Below, one piece after another: positions 37,601 through 49,600 of a stretch of 64,000 bases of DNA. The notes under the pieces are model-generated. The model made no database searches. It had not been told where the DNA came from and saw only the letters and a program-made list of their open reading frames with translations. A program made the translations under genes and the position numbers. The DNA comes from Glyphotaelius pellucidus (Eukaryota; Arthropoda; Insecta; Trichoptera; Limnephilidae): positions 12,822,264-12,886,263 of the forward strand of contig OW386559.1 of assembly GCA_936435175.1 (NCBI GenBank). Reading direction: 5' to 3'. Positions within the stretch are counted from its first letter, which is position 1. Each line of letters begins with the position of its first letter.

Positions 37601-40600
37601 TATCATAAAATAAACCCACAAAATATTACGTAAGTCAAAACATCACAAAATTTACCCTTTTGCTCCAAGACATTTGACGAGTTAATGCACAAACGATTAT
37701 GGAAATAGCTGATGGCTTGTGATAAGACTGCTGGGCTCAGACTGTGATTACACACCCAGTTTTAGGATAACAATAGAGCCTCCTATACATAATCCATACG
37801 TCTTATTTTAACTTAAAGCAACTTGTAGGTAATCTTGACAAACCTTGATCGTATTTGGAGTTTTCCCAAACACTTTTTAAGTAACTCAATCACCGGGATT
37901 AAAGATTACTGAAATAATGTGTGGGGCTGAAGGGAGTGGGGAGGGGAGTAACAAGATATGGTAGAGGAAGGTTGGTAAGTACCCATTCAGATCTGGTCAC
38001 TAAACATTACCAAAAGTCATTTAAAAGGTTAATAATATTGCTGTTTGACTGAAAAAAAATAACATGAATTGAACAACTGTACGCGGCTTTATATCAACGA
38101 ACAAGAGTCTAAAGAGGACTAATGTAATGTGAAAGCCGCTAAATTAATCTTCCAATTACAAAAAAAAAAAGTTGCAAAACCAAGTACAAGAAGTTTTGCA
38201 ATCGCATAGCCAATTGGAACTAATTAAAAACATGTGAAGAGCTTTATACACTTGTGGCGTTCATACAACAATTTTTTCGCCACTCTAGAATTCGCGAGAA
38301 AGAACTACCGCCACAAAGTGCTTGAAAATTCACACTACGCGCAGGCACCTACCTACGCACGTATAGGCAGACAATGTACTCGTGAGACCGGCTGCCAACG
38401 AATAATAATATGCACCACCTTCGCAAAAGGTCTAGACTCAAGCGTGCATTCACGACTACAGTGACGAGTACATTCTAGCACCTTCCAGCGCATGTATTGC
38501 CAGCGAGTGGAAAGCTACTCGGCCGCTCGCTCTTATATAAAGCGGCCCGCTAAACTACAAACTAGTTCAGTTCAGTTCAAGTTCAGTTCAGTTCAAGTTC
38601 AGTTCTAGTTAGTCTCGCGACGCGCTAATCAAAACAGTTCAGTGCAATCTCAACGGTCTCGCCTCTCTACAGCGAACCATTGTAACATCGAGTGCCCGTG
38701 CATCCTCCCAGGGCAGCTTCCTTCGTGGACGTCACAAGGACTATCTGCCGGTGACTCCACTCACCGAGTCACCGCCGTTTCCCTCCGCAACGCGCGTCGA
38801 GCAGCGGCCTGGGAGACGAGGTCATCCTACACCGCCACGGTGTCACGCATCACGCTGGTGACTCCACTCACCGAGTCACCGCCGTTCATCACTCCAGGGC
38901 AGCTTCCTACGTGGACATCACCAGGACTATCTGCCGGTGGCTCCACTCACCGAGTCACCGCCGTTTCACCTCCGCAACGCGCGTCGAGCAACGGCCTGGA
39001 AGATCAGGTCTTCTCCGCAACGAGCATCGAGCAACACTCTGGTGACCTGCAGGCCCGTGGCACTTCATCATCTCATGTTACACCGACCGACCTCAGCTAC
39101 GTAGCTCATGCTTCAATAAACGACTGGACTCGCAACCAACACGGATCCGTCTCCGTTCCCCTCACACTTCACTCTACAACCATCCAAAAGCGATACTAAC
39201 AACCAACAACTTTCAATGCTTTGTTGTGCGAGAAATTTACACCAACTGCAAAGTTAACCTTATCGATCACGGAAATTTGAAATGCTGTAAAGAACAACAT
39301 GCTAATTGTTCAGGAGGGCGAAAAGGAAGTTTTTTATTTTTTCAAAAATTCATATTTTCAGTTTTTGTAGACCTGTGTAATTATGTTTTTTTTTCAAAAA
39401 ATAACATTGGATTGAGTGTCTTTCAGAATGCTTAACATTTTTTGTTAATTTCTTTAACCCAAAATATTCCATTTTAAAATAAAATCCAAATAAATGGAAT
39501 ATTTTTGAATGCTTCTGAAAATAAACTGTTTTAGAAAGATGATGAAATAAATACATTTTAAAATTTTAATTAGAAATAAACATAAAATTGTTGAAATATA
39601 AAATTAAAAATGGCTCACTTTACACTTTTGCTAACTAAAATTATTGATAACAAAAAAAACAACAAAAAAAAACACATAAATTATGTTATTAGGCAAAAAT
39701 ATTATAAACGTTATCGTCAACTCACTTTTTTGTCATTTTATGAAAAAATAATTAATAAAAAAATTCTTAAAAGTTTAATAATTTTTTTTTTTCAATTTAT
39801 GGTTGGAAACTTTAGATTCATAAAGTTGTACATTTCAATTATTTTGAGGTTAACTTTCAGATTTAAATTTAAAGCGTGGTATTTTTTCTGTTTAGATCAT
39901 ATTTCTAGCCATGATAGTAAGGGAGAGACGATTTCTATGAGACTATGAGTTTTTCCGAATACCGAACAAATAGACCTGACAGGTTAACAGCATTTAATTT
40001 ATTTTTAATTTTTCAGAAAAAATCATCTTACAATACACATTGTAAAAGACGCGTTTTCCTAGAAATATTTCGACGACGCAGATCGAAAGAGAAAAAAAAA
40101 CAGAAAAAATTACATACTTGACTAAATTTTTGGATTTATCGTCCTTTACAGCATTTCAAATTTCCACTATCGATATCAATCTGTGCACATTTTTTAGTTG
40201 CAATAAAAATATTATCTTCATGTAGGAAAAAGGTTTTCAATAACCGTGCAGTTTTGATAGAAAATCGCTAGATAAAAAAACTAGACTAAAATTTAATGTA
40301 TTTTGAACAGTATTGGCAAATGGGTAAATCTCACCGATAAGACTGACGCATTCAATGGTTTTGCCTCTCAGCATCTTAAGTTCCTCAGTGTTGGCGTTCA
40401 GGATGATGTACTTGAGGCACGGCATCAGGCGGTCGTAGTAGATCACAAACTCTTTCTCTGCCGTGTCAGCCACCGAGGCAATGGTGGTCACCACCTGCTC
40501 TAGTACCAGTTTTGTGCCAATCTCCACCAACTGGAAAAGATAAACAATATTAAATTGTCATTTTAACATGATATGTACTTCTTTTTGGACACATACAGTA

Positions 40601-43600
40601 GATAGATGGTGAAAGGGAGTATAAGGAGAATATATTATCAAGTGAAAGTGATTGGAATAAGTCAGCTTCTGAGTTTACGACATGGTACTCTTCAAAACCC
40701 AGTTATCTTTCATGTAGAATGTTTATTATACTTTGAATGGATGTGCGTATGATGCAATGTGTGAATGTGCTTCAGCACCTCAAAAGTCACTACCAACTTA
40801 ACAGGTCGCGTGCCGTTGGCGCGCCGGTGCGCGCCCTATAGCCGAATAAAAAATAAAAATAATATTTTTTGATATGCAATTTTAAACCTTATGTATAAAG
40901 AAAATGTATGAAGAACAAGGTCAGAATCGCTTGGGGCATTCTTGTTATTGACGTAACAGATATAAGGAACACTTCTAGCCACTCAAATAATTGTCTTTGG
41001 ACATTTCAATGACTTTGGAAATGAGCATTTCTACCACGATTCGAACTGTCAAACTTTGAGCGTCGCGTGTCATAAAAAGATCGATAAACCTATCAATTTG
41101 TCAAATAAACGCAAGTAAAAGTGTTTGTAGGTGTAGTTCGTTGTTCAAGGAACGTATTTCGGTAAATATTATATACCATAGCATAAAATTAACCGACAAA
41201 ACTTACATCAAAAAGTCAAAACATCGCGAAATTTTCGAGTTTCATCCGTAAAACCCCGAGGCATTCAACCGGTTAAAGCTTGTAAAATTTTAACAGAAAA
41301 GAAAGTTAAAAAATAGGTGTCATTGTTTAGTGGAGCCGACAATGCCGTAAAACACGACAGAGTTGGAACTGAACAATGTTAATTTACCAACGTTATGGAA
41401 GTCATGGGACCACAAGAGGTATATTCCATCACTAACGAAACATTGGCACCAGCCGCCAACTGGTTACATCTAATAAGAATAGTTATCTAAAACAGTGAAA
41501 TTCTCTTGTAAGACTGGAAGGGGGAAAAAATTTCTTTAGTGGAATTATTTGGAGCATTTTTTTTCATTTCAGTCTTCAATACAATTTATTCATTTTAAAA
41601 ACATTACAAAATTAACATTTCAAAGCACTTTCAAAAGAGAGAAAATATTCAATATAAGATAAAACAGATCATAACTGACAACAACAAAGCTTGCCTTCTA
41701 AATTGTGCTTCTTTTGGTCAAGCTGTGAAATTTTTCAGCCAAACCGGCGGTATCGATGTGGTTTCCTTATGTAGACGGCATTTTTTATAAACAGAAAAAA
41801 ATAATGACGATATGCAGCGTTTTCAATGTGAGGTCAGCTACATCCCAATTAATGGCTATTCAAGTTTGTCAAAACCATTGAACAAGCAATATTATTAATA
41901 ACATTAAAATTACTCTTGTTTTAAAATACCAGAATTTCAAATGAGAAATCCTGGTGTTTAATTTCATCTAAGTGGCAAAATTTGCATAATAATTTGTGAT
42001 ATTGCAGGAACTGTGAACTCTTCAGGTGTACTAATAATCATATAATTGTAATATGTTGTTACCTCCTTGAATTTGGTGGTCAGGATGTGTTCGAGCTTGT
42101 TCATGATGGGGTCTAGGTACTGGGTGAGGATGTTCTTGGGGCAGTCTTCACTGAAGTTGACAAGGGCTGCGGCAGCGTGAGCCTGGAATATGGATTATTA
42201 CATTAATGCAACCTTAAAACAACACACGATTAAGCAAGCGCAGAGAAAGAAAGATTATATTGTAGTATATACGTGTCTGGAAACTAGTGGCACAAGCAGG
42301 AAACTGCTGAATCTATATCATTCGAAGAAACCAAGTATGTTCAAATATTTTTAATTTCGTTCTGAGGATTTCAATGTTTTCTTTCTATTTCGGCAACGGC
42401 AGTTTCACAGATTTCAGATAACACGAGGACAATACAATATTGTATTCTCTCAGCTCGGTGTTTACCGTCGCGGTCTAGACTGTTTAGTCTAGACCGCAAC
42501 AGTTCAATACAACAATTCAAGACGGAGAGCCCTGTGAAAATGGATACACAAAGCCGATACTATCGCACAAAACAACTGCTTATTGTCCTACTATCTTGTC
42601 TGTCTTTACGCGCAAACTGAGGGTGGATTAAGATATTGTCCTAAGGAGATGGCCTGCCCACCTATTTCTAGGACAACGCCTTTGTTCATTATCCTGCCCT
42701 CCAAACTTCTGTTCACACTAAGACAAAATGCATTTTAAAAGCCATTAACTCGTCCCGTGCCACTGGAGGAAACTTGTAAATTTCGCGATGTTTTGACTTT
42801 GACGTAATATTTTGTGGGATTATTTTATGCTATCTTATATAATATTTAGGGAAATACATTCCTTGAACAATAAACTATGCCTAAAAACAACATAACTTGC
42901 GTTTATTTCACGAATTCAAATGTTTACGATCTTTTTTATGAGAATGATGCAACCGAACTGACAGCTGAAATGCTCCGAAAAAAACTTGGCCAGAGATCCA
43001 TAAAGAATTCATAGAAATTATTCTCGTTACATAGATGTGTTCAAAGCATTCTATACCTTAAGAACAAGAATGCCCCAAGCAATTCTGACCTTATCCTTCA
43101 TACGTTTTCTTTATAATTAAGGATTAAAATCGCATTTCAAATTTTTTTTAAAAATTTTATTTGGCGTACTCAGCATATAACGAGTTAAGATATTGTCCTA
43201 CTGAAATAGCCCGCCCGCCTATTTCTAGGTTAATATCTTGGTTCATTGTCCCGTCATCACAACTTCTGTTCACACTAGGACAACGCATTTCAAAAGACAA
43301 TAAATAGCTGATAGTAAATCAGCATTGACTGATTTTGATCAAATTTACCTGAAAATTCCAACTTTGGACACAATTTACCCGAAAATGAAAAAAGCTCAAA
43401 AAAAGATACCACACAAAATCAACTCCAAATTTGATGCAGATTCACTAGTTTCTAGGAGTCTTGTCAATTCATTTAAGATAAATGAATATCTCAAAGCTCC
43501 ACAGCTCATGATGGAAATAATGTAAAGACCCAAAGTTGTAGCTACACTGACTTGAAAATTCACCACAGAAAAGCCAAGCAAATTTGCAAGTTTTCTAGTG

Positions 43601-46600
43601 AAACACGCAAAGAGATTATCTAGTTTATGATTGAGAGAGAGAGAGAAAGATGTCAATATTCAGTTGAGCTAATGGTACCATAAAACATGATAGAGTTAGA
43701 ACAGAATATTGTTAATTTACCAATGTTATGGAAGTCATGGGACCACAAGAGGTATATTCCATCACTAACGAAACATTGGCACCGGCTGTCTGCTGCTGGC
43801 AACCGGTGGAATAAATTTATTGATCTGAAGGTAATTTACCTGAACTCGGGGGTTGGCTCCATCGTCCAAGACCATCAGAAGGCCGGGCACAACTTTGTCG
43901 TGGAATTTCTTCTCGAAAATGGGCGCAAAGTCGGTGGACATCTGACCGATGGCATTACAAGCCGCATGTCGAACACGGGGATGCTACAAAAATAAGAAAC
44001 GTCATGTTATTATCACTGTTTATTAAATATCGTAGAGCAACATACAATGGGTGCCTGATTAAGAGTGACTTCAAAGGAAAATGTACTATAGTCAAACAAA
44101 TACCAAGTGCACTCCCAAAATTTCAAATGAGGAAGAACGTTCTTCCCCGCAAATGAAATTTTGGGAGTGCACTTGGTATCTGTTTGACTATAGTAGGGAA
44201 CCTTGATGAATTTGATTTTTAGTCAATTGATGAACCCCTCAGGCTAATTTGTTGGGTTTTGGGAACAACTCATACAGGTCTCACAAAAATTGTTCTCCCT
44301 TACTGACATAGGATAGAGAAATGTGATTGTAACAGTGTTAGAAAAAGAAAAAAAAAAACACCTTTTATATTCAAATCTAAAAGTAAACCACAAAATAATT
44401 CAAAATGTATCTTAATATATATATTTCTTCCGTCCGTGTGTATGTCACTGAACTCCTCCTAAACGGCTGGACCGATTTTGATGAAATTTTTTGTGTGGGT
44501 TCAAGGGGATTCGAGAATAGTTTAGATTCACGATTTGGTCCACTGGAAAATGTTCTTTTAATTAATTTTTTATTTCTAAGGAGTTGTTGATTTTGGAATG
44601 TTTTACATTGGATCCGGCAGACTGCGCTACCATCGCAGTATCGAATATTCAATATTATTCTATTTTAATTTTAGTTTGTCCCGTCAGTAGTGTACAGGAC
44701 GTCTGTCGGGTCCGCTATGAATAAATAAAATAAATTGTGGAACATTCCAGAACACTCTCGAATGTTGTCCTGAGCGAAGCCGGGTAACCCGGCTAGTACC
44801 TTCATAAAACCAAAGTTTCTGACCGCAATTTGAAATTTTTTTATGAAACTTTGGAAATTATTATACAATTATTTTTACACGAAATGATGAAAAAGTGAGG
44901 TGATGATAGCGTTTATATTTATAACACATTTGTTTGATACGTGGGACTTCTGATTTTTTTCATTGTCAGTAATTTTAGTGGCAAGGAGCCATTTTCGAAA
45001 CTTATTTAGGTTTGCTTTAAAAAAATTCATTTAAAAAAAAATTATACGTTTATTTCAAATTTAAAAGCATATTTTATTACATATAAAAAACAGTTTTAAG
45101 TTTTCGGATGAGTTCAGAAATATTCCATTTATTTGGATTTTATTTCAAAGGGGAAATATTTTGACCTTTAGACAGAATATGCCCGAGGGGTTGAATTTAA
45201 AATGTGGGCAAGATACTGACACTGGTAGGTATTTTTTACCCGCAGTGCTAATTGCTTGACTTATTTAATCTGACATTCTTCGTTACGAACCTTCAATAGG
45301 TGAAGGTTCACATAGTAAAAGAATGCCCGGTATTTATTTGTATCTATACATGAAGCTAATAACAACTAGTGGAGTCACTTGAGGTGTGTTGACACCCATG
45401 CTTTTATACATCTTGATAGTGTTGTCACCTGATCGTTGAGGAAGCCCAGCACGCCGGTCATGATCTCGTCGAGCATCATCTCCATCTGCTTGTGGCAGCC
45501 CTCTCCGGCCGAGGATACGGCCATGAGGGCGGCGTGGCGCTGTCTCCAGTCTGTGGAGCCCAGCATGGAGGGGATGGAGGCCATGATGAGGGACAGCATT
45601 GTCTTGCCCCCGAGGGCGCAGCACAAGCGGTCCAGGGCGGATTCCGCCACTACGCTATTGCTGGATATTAGAAGATGTACAATATAAATGACACAATCAT
45701 ATAAAAACCCACTGTAGTCCTACGGTACAGTACACCAGTGCACAAGCAAGAAAGTCTTCCTTCTCTAATCAAATACAATTTGCAATATTAAAAAGGGCTT
45801 TTTGTAAGATAGTAGAAAGATGATCACCAGGAGGCTCCTATTTAACTCGTGACGTGCCTTGGAGCAAACGGGTAAATTTCACTATGTTTTGACGCAATAT
45901 TTTGTGGGTTTATTTTATGCTATCTTATGTCATATTTATCGAAACACATTCCTTGAACAATAAACTATGTCTAAAAACAACATTACTTGCGTTTATTCAA
46001 TGAATTTCATTTTACGATCTTTTTCACGACAACGGCGCGAGCGACGCAAGCCAATCTGACAGTTCAAAGGCGGGAAAAATTCTTGGCTGGAGATCATAAA
46101 CAATTCCACAGAAATTATTCCGCTGTGCTAGATGGGTACACGGTATCTTATACCTTATGAACAAGAATGCCCCAAGCGATTCTGACCTAATCCTTTATAA
46201 TTAAGGTTTAAAATCACATTTCAAAAAATATTTTTTAGAGTTTAATTTGGCTCGCATCTGGCGCACACGGGTGCGTAATCGGCAAGGGACCGGTTAATAA
46301 ATCTGCAGGACAAAGGCGTGGTAGAAGCCTAAACTTGATTAGTAGATGATTAGTATGGAAGCAATCGTCGCCGTTAAGTATTTTAGGTACCCGTCTTTTC
46401 CTCGCATATTTCTTTATTGAAATCAAAATATGCACACTCCCGCTTGCAACAGACAGCTATCGTAAAATACAGATATACCATTTCGTACAGCGGAACAGAA
46501 TAAAAAAAAATTGGAAACTTTGAGTGAATTACATTACAGTAAAAATAGAAATACACTGAAGTGTTTTAATTACTTTTAGTGGTTCCTTATCTTATTTATG

Positions 46601-49600
46601 GGCGCAAACAGCATGGGCTTATGTATTTCGCATAGAATTTTCAAAAACTGCTTTACTATAATAACACTACCTGTACAGAAGATGAAGATAAATTATTTTA
46701 ATGTATTGCTCGTACTAGAACAATACAATGTGACATATAGCACTTTATTTTATTCAAACTTTAAAGTGGATCCGTGCCATAGGGCCTGAGAGAAAACGAC
46801 TTTTGAAGATCGACCCAAAGCCTTACAAAACGACTGTAAAAATGAAGAGTTTTTTGTATTTACTTAACCCCTAGGAGCCAGATAGAACACTAAGCAAGCA
46901 ATTGCCGACATTAAATATTCATTTTGCCTCCGGGTATTACCTCTACTAGGTTAGTAAAAGAAAAAAAACAAAATGTCACTTTATCAAGTGTTGGATATGA
47001 TAATTTTTTTCAAATTTATATATTGAAGTTTCGAAGGAGTTAGTTAAAGTTTCTTGAAGAAGGGTTAAGAAACTGAAAGGAACAGCAGGATGAGCTTCCT
47101 GGAGGCAACCAAGACTGAAGGTTGTTTTGAATGTGTGGTAAAAATGTAGGCAAGATACTGACACTGTTAGGTATTTTTTACCGGCAGTGCTAATTGCTTG
47201 ACTTTATTAATCTGGCATCCTTGGTTTCGAATCTTCAATTATTGAAGGTCCACATAATAAAAGAATGCCCCGATGTCAGGGTGTGTATGGAAGTTCCAGT
47301 CCTGAACGGATAATAATGAAGTAGAATACTAACTTGTCATTGTCCTCGTCGGAGATCTCATCTTGAACGGCCCAGTCATCCTCGTCATCGAGGTCGGCCA
47401 TGGTCTGCAGGATGAGCGGCACGAGGGCGGCCACCTGAGGCAGGGCTTGGCGGCGCACCATGGCGGGGGCGGCCTCGCTGAGGGTCACCAGCACCTCCAG
47501 GCAGAGCTGCCGGGTCGAGTCTTCAGAGTCTGTGTCACTGAATGCCTGGGGAAGATTCAATTTTTTATAAGCTTGGAATGTTAGGACCAGATCGTCTAGA
47601 CCAGGCCAACCCGAATTACAACACAAACATTTTCCAAGAGCCGCACGTGTGCTTGGATGGTACAGATACACGCTGCACCTTAACCTCTTAAATGCCAGGG
47701 AAGAAACTCGAAAATTTCGCGATGTTTTGACTTTGACGTAATATTTTGCGGATTTATTTTATGCTATCGTATATAATATTTACCGAAACACGTTCCCTGA
47801 ACAATAAACTATGCTTACAAATAATATTACTTGCGTTTATTTGACAAATTGATAGTTTTATCGATCTTTTCATGACATGCGACGCTCAAAGTTTGACAGC
47901 TCAAATCGCGGCAGAAATGTCATTTCGAAAGTCATAGATATGTGCAAAGATGATTATTTGAGAGGCTAGGTGTGTTCCTTATATCTGTTATGTCAAGAAC
48001 AAGAATGCCCCAAGCGATTCTGACCTTGTCCTTCATACATTTTCTTTATACATAAGGTTTAAAATCGCATCTCAAAATTTTTTTTTATTTTTTTTTTATG
48101 GCGCGTCCTGGGCGCGCAATCGGCAAACCAGAGGTTAAGGCACTGCGGGCCGCACTAAAGGTGCTGCGAGCCGCGGGTTGGCCGGCCCTGGTCTAGATGT
48201 TAGGACAAAGACTACAATGTTGTTAGCAACACATAAGTTGATCAATGGTTTGAGGCTTTGATGTTTCAAGCATCTGATTCACTTAGTCGTGCCATGTTTT
48301 TCTCGGGCTTCACCAACATCTTCTACCATTCATATTTGCATCATATATTCTTCTTATACTCATTTTTTCGTTCATTTGCTCTACATGCCCAAACTATCCG
48401 AGGGTCCCTTTTTGAATTTTATTCATTACGCTTTCATCAGCCTTGCTTTCATCTCCACATTTCTAACGCTATCATACATGGTTTTACCACACATGCCCCT
48501 CACGGATCTCATTCCTACAGCATTCAGTCTACTTACCGAAATGCAATCTCGATGTTCTGGAACATCGATAATTATTATTATTAAAAAGCGATATTCTAAT
48601 TATTATCAGTTAGTTAGTTAAGCCCTAACTTATTATTTCACACACAATATCAGTTACTCTGTCTTATAAGAATTGTTAAGTTAGTTGCCAGGTAAATAAA
48701 ACATGCAAATTTAAAATTAAATGTATTCAAGTGACTGATGTAGAAAGGCTATAGTTGCCATCAACGCTATAATAGCTTGAAAGGTTTATATTGCATATGT
48801 TTTATGGCAAACCCAATAAAATTAGGGATGTCAAGATCAAATATGCCAACAAACTTCTACTGACTGTAATTAACTACTCACTACATGAAATAACAGGTTA
48901 CTTTTAGGTCTGCGCATTAATGCTTCTATACGAAACCAGTTTTGAAAAATAAAAATTCCAACACGAACATGCATTACACACGAAACCTTGTATACGAAAA
49001 TGAGCTGTTTCTGCACCCGTTTGCTGCACCAACTTTGTAGAAGTAAAGATACCGTTTCGTTCCAACAAGCCAGAAAAAATAATGCAACATTTAAAATCAA
49101 AAATGTCGCTCATATCGTTAAGAATTTGGATGCAAATCGTCACTTCATTTGGATAGGGTTCTAGTTCTGACAAAGATATTGAAATACAGAGATATGCTAC
49201 GATGGCCGCCCGACTGTCGGTGGACTACCGTCTAATGGGCGTAGTTCGAATGCGGAAAGAATTTGTTCAATTGGTAGAGTTTTTGAAGGTGTGCAGTAGT
49301 ATTGGTTAACAATATAGTTTGAATACAGAAAGAATTCATTCATTTATTTATTAATTTTTGAAGGTGTGCAGTAGTATTGGTTAACAATATCGGCGACGCC
49401 AGAAAACACAATCCCGCCCAGTAAAAACTGCAGATAGCACATCACTTGTATTTCAATATCTTTGGGTTCTAACATCACTTCATCTTGTTCTGAGATATGT
49501 GAGGTGTCGTTTGCAAAGACGATTACCAATTTCCGATTACGAATCTTGCGTAAAACATTTTAAAAGAAAATATTTAAATAGGACGTAAACTTACCATTTT

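Noticed and set aside
38642..39199. 185-codon plus-strand open frame
   Set aside because: Lies in a probable LTR; the frame repeats because the DNA is duplicated, and no domain is visible.
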